Source: Aspergillus flavus
Taxonomy: Eukaryota > Ascomycota > Eurotiomycetes > Eurotiales > Aspergillaceae
Reading direction: 5' to 3'
DNA length: 64,000 nt
Assembly: GCF_009017415.1 (NCBI RefSeq)
Contig: NC_092409.1
Span: 1-64,000, forward strand
Shown: positions 45,777-57,797 of the stretch, one piece after another
Layout: each line of letters begins with the position of its first letter
Numbering within the stretch: position 1 is the stretch's first letter
The notes under the pieces: generated by a model
The model's database searches: none
Seen by the model: the letters and a program-made list of their open reading frames with translations, nothing else
Told to the model about the DNA's origin: nothing
Made by a program: the position numbers and the translations under genes

Positions 45777-46790
45777 TCATTTCTCAACTGCAGTTATCAT
45801 AGGAAGCACAATGTCAATGATTGAACCTGCACGCAAGGTGTAAAGAAGCACCAATGTTGCCAAAACACGTAATAGAATTCCCAACAGGCGCTGACACTCG
45901 CTATTCACCAATGCCCAAATCCTATTGGTGGTTTCCAAGGTGTCATTACCATTCGGAAAAGGCACCTCACTGGGGATATTCTTTCCCAGGAATTTGCATA
46001 ATGGTTCCCATCCGTCCTGGATTTGATACTCAAGCAAATTCTCCCTAGGCACCATCTTGCGGACCATCTTGTAGTGGCTCTCATAGACAGATACTCCGTG
46101 GAGTTGGAAATCACCTTGGAAGTAATCGGTGAAGGCGCGAATGAACATCTTGCGGGTGAACCGATTTGGGCTGCGAGTAAGGATGGCAAGGGTGTCTACG
46201 ACTGATGACCAGGGATGAAAGACGTTCTTTAAAAGAGCGGTCTGGACAGATCTGGGCTTGTATTAGCTCCTTAAATATGAATCTATTGGGCAAGGATGTT
46301 ATTATCACCTGTGCCATTCTTCAGCGTTGCGATTTGTTAGTATGACTTTCGCTTCGGGGTATGCTTCAATCAGTTCTTTGGCGAAAACTGCGACAGGTAT
46401 ATCGGTCACTGCCTATGGCTCGTTAGCTACTATATCATATATCGTTGTTTGAGTAGTCCTATACTTGGCAATGACCAAGAAGTTGGTCCCATTCCGTTCT
46501 GCCGAAAGGCTTCCCTACCCCGTCCCACTTCGCGGCCATTGCGTCCAGCCACATCTCACAGTCTCGGGGATTCTCCATCGCAGCGGTGTAGCCATGATAT
46601 ACATCTGAATAGCCTAGCTTAAGTAAAGCCTTCTTAATCGCTACGGCGGTCAGGATACGGAAACTTGAGCGGTGCATGGTGCTAACATACAATCTGTCCC
46701 TGTCCTGCTTAACCCGAGCACGAGCACTTTCATCGGGACAGTGCGACGGCATGTCCTACGATCAATGTCGGTCGGAAAATTGGCCTGCAT
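45777..46790 (-). CDS. P-loop sulfotransferase-like protein (Sulfotransfer_4 family)
   Basis: Four exons with introns 46641-46690, 46413-46464 and 46252-46308 give 284 residues in exact frame. The first exon supplies RRTVPMKVLVLGLSRTGTD, the G-L-x-R-T-G-T phosphate-binding loop of this family; without the first intron the P-loop is lost and a misleading frame appears. Then follow IKKALLKLGYSDVYHGYTAA, CEMWLDAMAAKW, TDIPVAVFAKELIEAYPEAK, ILTNRNAEEWH and LLEYQIQDGWEPLCKFLGK. The last 25 residues include a hydrophobic stretch (LLGILLRVLATLVLLYTL) that may anchor it in a membrane. Fungal relatives are often labelled NAD-dependent epimerases; the substrate is unknown. Confidence 0.82.
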
Positions 46791-47370
46791 CCTGGTCGAT
46801 GTTAACTTTGATTGAATTGTCATGGGAAAGAGCGTTTAGCAAATCACCTATTACGATGGGCGGATGTCATATAAATACATCTGCACACTATGCACCTGTG
46901 GTTCTGTCAACACCTACAATTTATGTAGCTGAGTGTAAGTATTTCGGTGTGGATATCGACACCTCACAAAGTGGCGTATTACATGCGTGGATGATCCCTT
47001 TGCAATGCAAGGGGAGCATGTAATATGAGAGCATTCTTGTTGATCAGCCACTTGACGATCACCGGAAGACACGTCACAAACCATAGTGCACCTAGCTCGC
47101 TCGATGTGAGACATAAATCCCACAATATCCCTTGGTATCAATAGTCATATCACAAAGCGTTACCGATTTGGGTGCTGGGAAAGGTCTGTACTCTAGTTGT
47201 GCTGTCAAAAGATGCCAGAGCCTGGACATTTCTCTCTCCTATTCGGGATGATCGTCATACACTTGAGTAGAATCTGAATGCAGTGGAATGTTGCTTCGCT
47301 GCGCTCGGTTTCTTCGAGACGCAAGCCCCACTCATGAGCCACCCCTTGACCTGTCTCTCGTTCCCCTGAA
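46791..47370. other. Divergent promoter region
   Basis: Lies between the sulfotransferase-like gene and the ABC transporter, which are transcribed away from each other. No gene is seen. The two promoters probably share it. Confidence 0.5.
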
Positions 47371-50300
47371 ATGAAACATTGTGGTCAAAAGGTCTTGGTA
47401 GATATTCATCCCAAGGTCCGAGGCAATGGAGACGGAGACGGAGACGACAGCAACCAGCAGAAAATGCTCCGATATGCTACCGCGCTCGATAGGCTAACAA
47501 TGGCCGTGGCCACTGTTGCGGCTGCTGTGGCCGGAGCAGCACTATCTACTGTCCCAGTAAGCCTTGCGCCTCATACAAGCACAGGAGGTTGCTGAGCTTG
47601 CGGCATAACAGGTTGTCATTGGAGCGTTCACCCAGCATTTCAGCGACTTTCTAAATGGCAAATCGTCCTCGTATGACTTGGAGCATGATGCCCGCCATCT
47701 CGCTCTGTACTTCATCTACCTTGGTATGGCCTCGTCTTGCCTATTCTTGACCGAGCTCAACTGACCTCTGAGAGGAATCATTTCGTTCGTTGGGCTGTCA
47801 CTTAGTACTTTCGGGTTCACTCGCCTTGCTGAGTCTTGTACCTATCGTCTTCGAAAGGCATATTTGTCGGCGCTCCTGAGACAGGATGTTTCATATTTTG
47901 AGTCTCTGGGTGCAGGAGAGGTGACTACCCGCATCACTGATGATACCAACCTCATACTCGACACCTTATCACACAAAGCAAGCATCCTACTGGCTGGCCT
48001 GTTTGGGTTTGTGGCAGCACTGATAATTGCCCTATCTCGCAATTGGCGTTTAGCTCTGGTATTAATGGCCATGCCTATCGGGATGATTGCAACCATGGGT
48101 ACACTGGGGGCGTACATGAGAAGAATGCAGCAACGAAGTGAAAGTCACTATGTCAAAGCGGCGGACTTTGCAGAAGACGTATTCTCATGTGCCCGCAGTG
48201 TGATAGCAGATGGGGCGCAGGGGCGCTTGGTCAAGCGATATGAGGAGATGTTGATGCCAGCACTAGGTGCCGATCTCCGCAGCAAAGCTACTATGGCAAT
48301 GATGATAGCTCTCACGATGACCATAATTCTCTGGGGGTATGGACTTGCCGTAGGTAAGCTTACCTCTGCTTTGCTGATCGCAACTAACTACATCGTTTAA
48401 AGTTCTGGCAGGGGAATCGTTTCCTACAAAAAGGAGATTGCACGCTCTCAGATATCGTGACCGTTCTACTGACATCCACTATGGCTGGGGTACTGCTAGG
48501 CCAGTCTGCGCCATTTGCAGCCTCAGTCATACAAGCCAAGGCCGTTTCCACCAGAATCTATGCTACACTCGATCACGTCTCGCCCCTTGATCCTTCAGCA
48601 GACTCCGGAATGATACTCCCCTCATTCGCAGGAGACATCGAGTTTCAAGACGTCAGGTTTGCGTACCCCTCTCGCCAGAGTGAGCCTGTTATGGACGGGT
48701 TTAACTTGTTAATTAAAGCTGGGACGTCAATGGCAATTGTTGGTTCCTCGGGCGCTGGTAAATCGACACTGCTTGCTCTCATACAGAGATGGTATGATCC
48801 ATTACAAGGAAATGTAATGCTTGGGGGGCACAACGTCAGGCAACTGAATCTTCGCTGGATGCGATCCAAAGTTGGGCTCGTTGAGCAAGAGCCATTACTA
48901 TTCGACACCTCAATCCATGATAACATTGTTTACGGTCTAGGTGCAGAGGCTGATCAGGTAAGTTATGTGGCTTATTCTCTACAAACAACATCTAAGGTTA
49001 CATAGCTTGATCATCACACGATTGTGAGCAAGGTGTATGAGGCAGCCAAACTAGCAAATATACATGATTTTATTCTTAGTCTACCTGGCGGATATTCTAC
49101 TCGTGTTGGTCAAGCTGGGGGTCTTCTTTCTGGTGGCCAACGCCAAAGGATTGCTATTGCTCGAGCAGTTATCTCCGATCCTCCTGTCTTGCTCCTCGAT
49201 GAGGCCACGGCAGCACTAGATACCAAAAGTGAACAGGCTGTCCACGAGGCTTTACAGAGGGTGTCCAAGAATCGAACCACGGTAATAATTGCACATCGGC
49301 TGTCCACCATCCAAAGCGCCGACAGAATTGCACTCATGGAACACGGAAAGGTCATCGAGCAAGGAACTCACGATGAGCTGATATTCCGGGGCTTGAAGTA
49401 CACAAATTTTATCCGAGCCCGGGAATTTACACGGGCGTCTCTACCCTTACGTTCCAGGCAAGATGATGAAAGGAATGCACAAGAGTTTGTTCAAAAGCCA
49501 GAAGATACCGCGTCTGTGACAGTCTCCATCGACTGTTCCGCAAAGAGCTCTACGTGGGCTCTTGTGAAGTTCGTCTGGCACCTTAATACCCCCGAGCGAC
49601 GATTCATACTGATTGGGATACTTGCAAGCGCCTTTGCCGGTGCAGGGTATCCCATCCAAGCGATACTGTTCGGAAACGCAGTTGTCTCTATTGTATCTCC
49701 AGATCTAGCAACCGACGGCCATGATCCCAAATTCTGGGCCCTGATGTACGTTGCTCTCGGAATTTGCCAGTTCATCTTTTATACGATCCAGGGAATCTGT
49801 TTTGCCCTCACCAGCTCCCGTCTCGCCTATCGAACACGCACCAAAGCGTTCACCTCTCTTATCAACCAGGACATGTCCTTCTTCAACCAGGTAGAGAACT
49901 CTTCTGGTACCCTAACCGCCTTCCTTGCCACCGAAGCTAGCAGATTAACGGGTGTCAGTGGGACCACCTTTGGGGCAATCCTCAATAGTGTCATGACACT
50001 CGTAGCAGCTATCGCCATTGCCTGCTCATTCGGGTGGAAGCTGGGGTTAGTTGCAGCCTCTACCATCCCCATTCTACTCACGTGTGGGTTCCTACGGTTC
50101 TGGATCATATCGTGGACCGAGTCCCACGCGGCCCGAGCCACCGATGCAGCAGGAGCAGCATGCGAGGCTGTTTCCGCAGTTACCACGGTCACTTCTCTCG
50201 GTATTCAAGATACCATTGTCGACCGATACTGTGAGAAGCTTCAAGCTGAACAACCCCAAACACTGCGCTTCAATATTGTATCAAGTATCATGTATGCGGC

Positions 50301-51425
50301 AAGTCAGTCTCTAGTCTTCTGGGTCACTAGCCTTCTCTTTTGGTACGGCAGCGTAAAGCTGGTTGCGTCAGGCGAATATAGCGTGCAACAATTCTTTATC
50401 TGTTTCACGGCCATTGTCTGGAGCTCTCAGGCGGCTGGTATGGTTTTCTCATACGCGCCAGATATTGCAGGGGCCGGTAGCGCAGCAGCTCAACTGGTAG
50501 GGCTTCTTTTCACTCCCACCACAATCGACGTCGGCCTTCAGCACGGTGAGGTTCCCGGACAAACTTCAACAGGTGTGATGCTGTCATCGGTGGAATTCGA
50601 GTATCCTTCCCCTCATGGACCTTGTACAGTTCTACAAAACATTAACCTGACGGCCAAGCATGGCCAACTGACCGCCATTGTCGGCCCCAGCGGCAGTGGG
50701 AAAAGCACCATCCTTGATCTGATTGAACGCTTCTACGATCCCACCCGCGGCACCATTCTAGTGGGTGGAAAGGATGTCCGTGAGTATAAGCTAGCCAATC
50801 TCAGACGTACCATGTCATATGTGGGACAAGGTGGGTGGATTGTTGGAGGGACGATACGAGACTGCTTGCTGAGCGATGAGGAAAATGTGTCGGAGGATGA
50901 GGTCATTGGCGCCTGTAAAAGCGCCAACATCTATGACTTTATTGTAAGTGGTTTGGCGTTTATAGTAATCGATTATATTACTGCAAGCAGCTCATTCTTA
51001 TTTAGATCTCCCTTCCAAACGGGCTTGACACTCCGGTGGGTAGCAAAGGAAGTCGGGTTTCTGGAGGCCAGAAACAGAGAATCGCCATTGCCAGGGCACT
51101 GCTCCGGAAACCTAAGATTCTGTATGTACCTATCCTGCATCGTCAGCAAATGCAACTCCACTGACTATTTTCAAGGCTCCTCGACGAGGCAACCTCTGCA
51201 CTGGATACAATTTCCGAGAAGCATGTCCAAAGTGCTCTCAGTGGTGGAGGAGGAGAGCGGACAACAATTGCAGTCGCGCACCGTCTGGCCTCGATCGCTC
51301 ATGCGAATTGCATCTACGTGATGGACCAGGGAAAAATCGTCGATTGTGGCTCCCATGAGGAGTTACTTGCTCGGCAGGGGCTGTATTGGCAGCTATTTAC
51401 ACTTCAGGAAACAGACACTGGCTAA
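47371..51425 (+). CDS. ABCB/MDR-type full ABC transporter
   Basis: Seven exons with introns 47557-47611, 47724-47774, 48350-48402, 48958-49005, 50944-51005 and 51122-51175 give 1243 residues, exactly in frame. The order is TMD-NBD-TMD-NBD, as in P-glycoprotein-type exporters. NBD1 has Walker [10 protein letters not shown], signature LSGGQRQR, Walker [12 protein letters not shown] and switch His in [11 protein letters not shown]2 has [17 protein letters not shown] (just after an intron), [11 protein letters not shown] and [12 protein letters not shown]-like loops ([16 protein letters not shown]) and YFESLGAGE fit ABCB exporters. It should export lipophilic compounds or metabolites at the plasma membrane. 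The N-terminal tail before helix 1 is short (about 40 residues). Confidence 0.9.
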
Positions 51426-51829
51426 TACCTATGCAAGTGATATCGAACGCCCCAATAATATTAGTCGTGCCCACTAGCAGATCGTGTAGGAGGTTCATAT
51501 TGATGTGATCTGCCTAGTTAGTGCTAGTTTCTGGATTATATCTGAGGGTTATCTTTAACAAGCGCGATCTTTTACCACCAACAAGAGCTAGCATGTCTAT
51601 AGTTGACATTTGAGAGATTGCCTGACTGTACGTTTGGCGAGAGTAATCAACCTTGTAAGCTTCACCTTTGTACCGATGTGTTTTATAAAAGCTTCGAACT
51701 AGATGGATTGATAAAACGATGGCCTGCGGGTATGTGTCGGAAAGCATTGTTGGTGTCAACCTCGCTACCGGCGGATTTAGTGTGAAAGGCAATATAACAT
51801 GGAGCATTCTAACAAATTCCCTCATCGAC
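51426..51829. other. Convergent spacer
   Basis: Lies between the 3' ends of the ABC transporter and the MARVEL-like gene. A minus-strand frame continues through it from the last exon region, but in the wrong register. No gene is supported. Confidence 0.5.
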
Positions 51830-52533
51830 CTATGGCATAACACCAACGTGGCGCAGATTTCGCGATAATGCACCCAGGTCGTCATTGTCTCCGACTTCCC
51901 TAATTTCCCCTGCGTGCGTATCGCCTTTCGCAGCATACATGAATGCAAACTCAACAAGAAATGATACCAAAGTGAGGATGCTGTCTCACAAAATGAGAAC
52001 CCTTCCCTTCAAGCGATTTCAAAGGTACTTACAATGCGATGAAGCTGAAAGCTTCAGCGGCGTACTTCCTGCTGCAAACGGTTTCGCCGTTCCAGAGGAG
52101 CACACGGCAGCCAATATGGTTGAAGTCGCGAGCCAAGAAGATAAAGGCCGTAAGCCAACTAGTGTGGAGGTGTTATTGTAAGTTATGAAAGATAAAATCT
52201 GGAACGGGACTCACAGGTAGGAAAATGCTATGTCAAAAGCCAGCACCGGCAGGAAGTTGCCCCTTCGACGCCTTGTAAGGCAACTTATTATTAAGGCGAT
52301 TCCGTATACTACGGGTGTCAAAACTGCCTGATGGATTGTTAGATTAACGGTCTCGCGAGGAGTAAACGAGGTTAACTTGCAATGACCAGGGAATATATGA
52401 CCGTAGTCGTCTTGGTGTGTTGAACTGCCCAAGCTGTAATGCCGAGCACCACGATTGCACTACCACATTGGATGACATGAATACATAGGGAGAGGATGCT
52501 TAGAGCATCACTTGTTCGACCGCTACCTGTCAT
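51830..52533 (-). CDS. MARVEL-like four-helix membrane protein
   Basis: Four short exons with introns 52328-52380, 52159-52214 and 51981-52032 give 180 residues in exact frame. Four hydrophobic helices are seen: ALSILSLCIHVIQCGSAIVV, then VLTPVVYGIALIISC, then LPVLAFDIAFSYLWLTAFIF, and FSFIAFILTLVSFLVEFAFM. Between helices 3 and 4 is a Cys-containing loop (HIGCRVLLWNGETVCSRKY), which is typical of fungal MARVEL-domain proteins. The C-terminal tail is acidic. The family sits in the plasma membrane or secretory membranes with unknown function. The first intron has a GC donor (ATT|GCAAGT), the classical GC-AG form. No single exon is longer than 153 nt, so ORF-length filters miss it. It is convergent with the ABC transporter. 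Confidence 0.8.
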
Positions 52534-54119
52534 CGTGAATGCCAGTCGAGTATTAGATTCTTAGAAAGGAAGTGATCACTAGCAATGTCCTTTACGTGGA
52601 ATCTGAGTTAAAATACGCAGGCAGGCCGTTCGGGTTTCCTGGGTCCTGATGTCATCAGTCGATCAATTAAAGTTTTGGCTTTTGCACCTCGACTCGTATT
52701 ATTTCTGGGACAATCTACATCCATGAGGCTATTTCCATTGTTTTGTGTCTCCGGTGCCAGTGGTACACGATGGGACCTTTCCCCAGTATCCGTTGGATCT
52801 CTTGCACATTTAGGGTCAACATTACTGCTACTCACATCATGGTGACGTTTTGATTGGATCCCAGCATTCTGTGACCCTATCATGACAGCCGATGTCTTTC
52901 TTTTAGTCAAACCTCATGTAAGAAGGACCTCTGCCCAGGTGTGGTGCAGCTGCGACAATGCTAGCGGTTGCCATGCCACTAATGGAGACTTTTAGACACT
53001 GCCAGCCCGAACCTTAGCCACAAAGTCGGTCATACCATACGACTCGCCAAGGCTAGACGTCGTTAATTCCATTTCGGAGACGTGTTATTCTATTTAACAA
53101 AAAACACAAGACGGATGGGGGAGGAAAGGGAAGGGTCAACACAGAACGAAGACCGTCACTCACCCCACGTCGGTTAACGGTCATGCCCTCCAAGATAGTG
53201 CAATGAGCAGACATTGTTGGATGGAAAGCGCGATTACATATGACCTTGGTGAGGCTCCGAGTCGGCAGCGCTGTCCATTCTGTGGCATGAGTATATTGCC
53301 CCGGTTAAAGGTTTACCCGCTGTCAGCACTGATTTCTGCAATGAGGTTTTCTGCATTAAACCCTAGAGAAGGGATGCCGGTGAAGAAGAAACAACGTTGC
53401 AGGGCACTTCCGCCCACTGTAGGCTCCCAGATTTTTGAATGTTGGAAAGATCCTCAGCAGATCCAGTTCACTTACTATCGAGGAAAGGCTGCGTCATCCC
53501 ATTTTTAGCCGGTGGAGACTGTCGGGCGACCATCGATGATTGGCGCCGGCATGCGATGGCCGGTCTCGCTTAGATCATCAGTGCAATTCCAATGCCCCTA
53601 ACCGTGATTCTCAGACACCCGGTGTTTGACTAGAAGCTTGAATGTAGCCAAGCTTACGTGCAATCTACAGGAACTTGTCTAGTTTCGCCCCGGATATGGC
53701 GAGAATCAAAGAACAAGCCACCTAGCTGGCAGCCTCCTCTCCACTTGAATCCGTCATTTTGGGAACGGCGACAGTGTGGTATCAAGTGTGCTGCAAATGG
53801 AGACTTGTTATACTTCGGTTTCATTAAACTGGCGGTCCTTCGCTTAGGCCACCAATGTTCCTTCGTCATCCATTCGTTCGGCACTTTTCTCTACAGTCAG
53901 GTCAAGGAAATAGTTAAATAGCCTGATAAGCCCTGGAGGGGACAGAAAGGTCTGGATAGCATCTCTTTCCAAAAATTTGTTTTTGTCCTTTCTGTTTGGC
54001 GAAACTTCATTGACTGGAGTTTCCTCCCATTCTCTTCCATTCGTAGTTTCGTACCAAAACTTCATTGACTGAAGTTCTTTTCCCTTCACTCCTTCGTTAC
54101 CTATTCTCTTTGGCTCAGC
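52534..54119. other. Long intergenic region
   Basis: 1.6 kb with no recognised gene. Frames at 52608-52910 (-) and 53203-53508 (+) are open, about 100 codons each, but have no family match and no splice context. The last 300 bases form the promoter and 5' leader of the AA9 gene; a CTTCATTGACTG stretch occurs twice near 54005 and 54060. Confidence 0.5.
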
Positions 54120-55307
54120 ATGTCTTTCTCCAAAGTAGCAATTGTGCTGCTGGCCTCACTTTCGCTGGTCGCGGGTCACGGCTATGTATCGAGTATTGAG
54201 GTGGATGGTACCACTTATGGTGGCTATCTGGTCGATACCTACTACTACAAGTCCGACCCCCCGCAGCTCATCGCCTGGTCCACCAATGCCACCGATGATG
54301 GCTATGTCGCCCCTACTGCGTATGATAGCTCCGACATCATCTGTCATCGTGGCTCTGCGCCTGGTGCGCTCTCCGCTCCGGTAGCTCCTGGTGGAACTGT
54401 CAAAATGACCTGGAACACCTGGCCCGACGATCACCATGGCCCGGTCATTACCTACCTGGCCAAGTGCAGTGGCTCTTGCTCTGACGTCGACAAAACTTCC
54501 CTGGAGTTCTTCAAGATCGATGCTGGGGGCTTGATCGATGACACGGACGTCCCCGGCACATGGGCTACGGATCAATTGATTGATGACAGCTTTAGTCGCA
54601 GCATCACTATCCCCACTGACATCGAGGCGGGCTACTATGTCCTTCGTCACGAGATTATTGCCCTTCATGACGCCGAGAATCCGGATGGGGCTCAGAATTA
54701 TCCCCAGTGCATCAACCTGCAAGTCACCGGCAGTGGTACCGCAACGCCCAGTGGTACCCTGGGTACTGCCCTTTACAAGGACACTGACCCTGGTATCCAC
54801 GTCGATATCTGGCAAAGTATCAGCTCCTATACCATTCCTGGCCCAGCTCTCTACACCGCTGGGAGCACCGCTACAGCAACTGCCGCTGCTGTTACCACTG
54901 TCACCCCAACCACTCCCGCAGCCATCACCAGCCCTCCCGCCGAGGTTGCGGTCGAGATGAGCGTCGCCGCAGAACCGTCTATCCCGTCCCAGACGACTCA
55001 GATCGCCTTTTCGACTACGACTACAGCGACTGAGGATGTCGCTAGCACGGCCTCTTCCGCCTCTTCCGTCTCTTCTACTACCTCGGGTGTGCTGAGTGGT
55101 TCTTGCAGTGAAGAAGGTGCCTGGTACTGCAACGGCGGCACAGCCTTCCAGCGCTGCGTGAACGGGCAATGGGATGCATCACAAAACATGGCTGATGGCA
55201 CCGCATGCACGGCCGGTATTTCCGACAACCTGACTATTTCTGCTGCCAAGGTACGCCGCGACACCCGTCTCCTTCGCCATCGTCGCGCCCACGGTCATAG
55301 CAAGTAG
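54120..55307 (+). CDS. AA9 lytic polysaccharide monooxygenase with C-terminal Cys module
   Basis: Single-exon protein of 395 residues. The signal peptide (MSFSKVAIVLLASLSLVAG) is cut directly before H-G-Y-V, leaving the N-terminal His of the copper histidine brace. The second His lies in PDDHHGPVITYLAKC and the axial Tyr region in NYPQCINLQVTG, all as in AA9 enzymes that oxidatively cleave cellulose with copper and H2O2/O2. The catalytic domain ends about residue 245. A long Thr/Ser/Ala-rich linker then leads to a module of four cysteines (SGSCSEEGAWYC, FQRCVNGQW, DGTAC) recalling small carbohydrate-binding domains; its ligand is unknown. A basic tail RRDTRLLRHRRAHGHSK ends the protein. No intron is needed. 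Confidence 0.9.
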   Translation: MSFSKVAIVLLASLSLVAGHGYVSSIEVDGTTYGGYLVDTYYYKSDPPQLIAWSTNATDDGYVAPTAYDSSDIICHRGSAPGALSAPVAPGGTVKMTWNTWPDDHHGPVITYLAKCSGSCSDVDKTSLEFFKIDAGGLIDDTDVPGTWATDQLIDDSFSRSITIPTDIEAGYYVLRHEIIALHDAENPDGAQNYPQCINLQVTGSGTATPSGTLGTALYKDTDPGIHVDIWQSISSYTIPGPALYTAGSTATATAAAVTTVTPTTPAAITSPPAEVAVEMSVAAEPSIPSQTTQIAFSTTTTATEDVASTASSASSVSSTTSGVLSGSCSEEGAWYCNGGTAFQRCVNGQWDASQNMADGTACTAGISDNLTISAAKVRRDTRLLRHRRAHGHSK

Positions 55308-56240
55308 ATTGAGGCTTTGGGTATGACAACAAATTGGTTGCAGGCCGAGGTCTTGAGGATATGTAAAACTTGTCTTGTGAAACAAATGATTATTCCTGCA
55401 TTGAACGTCATCTCTATTCTTTCCCTCCGTCACTTTCCGTTATTCATTGACATCTAACGTATACCTTGCTCGGGAGCACGGCTACACTGTCACCATACAC
55501 AAGTAAGATCATAGCAGATTGAAGCTCACTCGTAGAGACCCTCTCTTGTATCTGTCCGCGTAAAACTGACCACTCGAGCGGGTGTAATACTCACAGCAAT
55601 GTATGCTATTAGCAATGATAATTTGAGCATAAAGCCGACACAATAAACATATCTTCAGCAGCACATAAGTATTGCGCAAATTTAAAAGTAGACAAACATG
55701 GCTCGCTACCACGCAATATCTGGACTTGATTTTCCCGGAGATGGTAATTTCCGAAGTATCAATATATATATATTTGTCGTAGCCTGTACAGCTACTTTAC
55801 TGCTGCAGGCCGGTACGATAATTAATTCAACCGACAAGCGAGAAGCGAAGTCACGAATAATTTAGACTATGGATTGATCTAAACGGTGGTATCGGCATGA
55901 AAGATATCCCAGTTGAATGCAGACCATAATTGACCTCGCCCCACGTGGTCGTGGAAAACCCTGGATTCTGCAACCTCGGCGAGAATCCACACGACTGCCG
56001 AAGTGGGTCATTGGGAGTCCGAATAGTAGTGCCAGGATTGGTCGTATGAGGAATATTGGATCCACCTTACATCACACTTGCCGGCTGACAAATTTATGAA
56101 GACGTGATTGTATTGATTGATTGGCATACTGCGGAATTGCTGCGCTCCTTGAGTCCTTGACGTCTTCATAACAACGGGCCCACCCACTTGCAAGGTCTCA
56201 CTTTGCCCGCTTTTTCATCCCCTGCCACGTCGATCAAACC
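55308..56240. other. Intergenic region
   Basis: A minus-strand frame at 55870-56193 reads sensibly apart from one stop (VVWILAEVAESRVFHDH region), but I do not recognise it. A short TA repeat lies near 55762. The rest is the promoter of the aldo-keto reductase and the AA9 3' flank. Confidence 0.4.
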
Positions 56241-57231
56241 ATGGCGAGTAACTCGATTCCCAACACACCACGTGTGAAACTTAATGACAATGTGTCTATA
56301 CCAATTGTAAGATTCCCCACAGCTGGGTCTGCTTGGAAACTAATCAACGCCGACAGCTTGGTTACGGCACCGGCACGGCCTGGTACAAACAGGCCGGGGA
56401 CGATTCGGTCAATCGCGAACTAGTGGAAGCAATCAAGACCTCAATTCGCCTTGGATACCGTCACTTGGATGGCGCCGAAGTCTATGGCACCGAAGCTGAG
56501 CTGGGTGTAGCAATTAAAGAGAGCGGAATTCCACGCGAGGAACTCTTCGTCACAACGAAGGTGATTACGAACATTGCCGATATCCCGAGCGCCATTGACC
56601 AGAGTTTGCGAAAGCTTCAACTGAATTATGTGGACTTGTAAGTGCAATGATGGCGTTATACCAATAGAATGTATCCGTAACAACTCGAAACAGATACCTG
56701 ATCCATTCACCTTTCTTCGCGAAGAGTGACGGCGAACTGCAACAGGCATGGGCAGCCATGGAAAAGGTCCAACAAGCTGGAAAGGCCAAAGCGATCGGTG
56801 TATCGAATTACCACCAGTCCCACCTGGAGGCCACACTTAAAACTGCGGTTATTGCACCCGTCATCAACCAAATCGAGCACCACCCCTATCTGCAGCAGGA
56901 GGAGCTGCTCCGCTTTCAGCGGGAAAAAGATATCAAGATAGCGAGCTATGGTCCCTTGACTCCCATTCTGCGTGCGCCTGGAGGACCAGTGGATCCGAAG
57001 GTGTCTGAACTAGCTGCGAAGTACAAGGTCACCGAAGGGGAAGTTCTCCTGAGGTGGTCCATCGACCGTGGAGATGTGGCAGTCACCACGAGTAGCAAGG
57101 AATCTCGACTACAGGAATTCCTTCAAGTGCTTACATTTCAGCTGACCCCGGAAGAGGTGAGAGAAATATCTCAGCTTGGCCAGGGGCGGCATTACCGAGC
57201 CTTTTGGCGAAAGCAGCATGGAGAGGAGTAA
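56241..57231 (+). CDS. Aldo-keto reductase
   Basis: Three exons, with introns 56307-56356 and 56638-56693, give 294 residues in exact frame. It is a TIM-barrel NADPH-dependent reductase: LGYGTGTAWYK, then LGYRHLDGAEVYGTE with the catalytic Asp and Tyr, ELFVTTKV with the catalytic Lys, and YLIHSPFF with the His, completing the tetrad. Further on are KAIGVSNYHQSHLE, QIEHHPYLQQEELL and the C-terminal coenzyme site AVTTSSKESRLQEF. It reduces aldehydes or ketones, and the natural substrate is unknown. Fungal relatives include glycerol dehydrogenase-like and xylose-reductase-like enzymes. No targeting signal, so cytosolic. Confidence 0.9.
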
Positions 57232-57545
57232 TGCTAGGGTTTACGTTTGTGCTTATCTTACTTCAGATGGTGATGACGAATATCCACCTTCTTGGTATGA
57301 AGCACTATAATAAACTATCATATTATCTTTGAAGTGTAGCTCCTCAAACTACATTCATTCATTAATATCCATATAATCTAGTAGATTAGCCGTAGCTCGG
57401 CAATAGGGAAGCCACCCCACACTCCACGGTTTAGTGGAACGCGGGGTAGATATTAAACAGCCTTATATACAACTACGCCAACGATCCATGTATCTGGAGG
57501 TTTGTAGAGCGAATTCATAATTTTCCAGATTGGGCCATTCCTAGC
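57232..57545. other. Spacer
   Basis: AT-rich 3' flank of the aldo-keto reductase gene. Nothing coding is seen. Confidence 0.5.
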
Positions 57546-57797
57546 ATGTCAACAAGTCGGAATCCCTCCCACGGCCGTAGCCGAATATGCAATGCAGCCC
57601 AGATGGAGCGCAAACGCATCTTAGACCGAGAACACCAGCGACTCCGACGCCAGAAGGCCAAACGATTATCTGAGATGATTCAAGCGGAAATGTCCGATCT
57701 GCGACAGGACCTCACATTCGCACTGGAAAGATTGGACAGACTTTACCAACTCGTGTACTTTGCTCTCCAGCAGAATGTTAATTCCGATGGCGGCTAG
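57546..57797 (+). CDS. Small bZIP-like protein or fragment
   Basis: Open frame of 83 residues with a strongly basic stretch (MERKRILDREHQRLRRQKAKR, about residues 20-40) followed by a helical region with spaced leucines (LRQDLTFALERLDRLYQLV). This resembles the basic region and start of the zipper of fungal bZIP factors, though the N-x2-A-A-x2-[CSF]-R signature is not intact. It stops directly before the Baeyer-Villiger monooxygenase relic, so it may be the 5' part of a rearranged gene or a truncated regulator. Function is uncertain. Confidence 0.4.
   Translation: MSTSRNPSHGRSRICNAAQMERKRILDREHQRLRRQKAKRLSEMIQAEMSDLRQDLTFALERLDRLYQLVYFALQQNVNSDGG

Noticed and set aside
52608..52910. 100-codon open frame (-) rich in Ser, Lys and Asn
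   Set aside because: No homology recognised, no promoter or splice evidence; equally likely by chance.
53203..53508. 101-codon open frame (+) with a CPFCGM motif
   Set aside because: A single cysteine cluster is weak evidence and no conserved family follows.
54156..55169. 337-codon open frame on the minus strand
   Set aside because: It is the shadow of the GC-rich AA9 gene on the other strand; its composition (Arg/Gly/Ser) has no family match.
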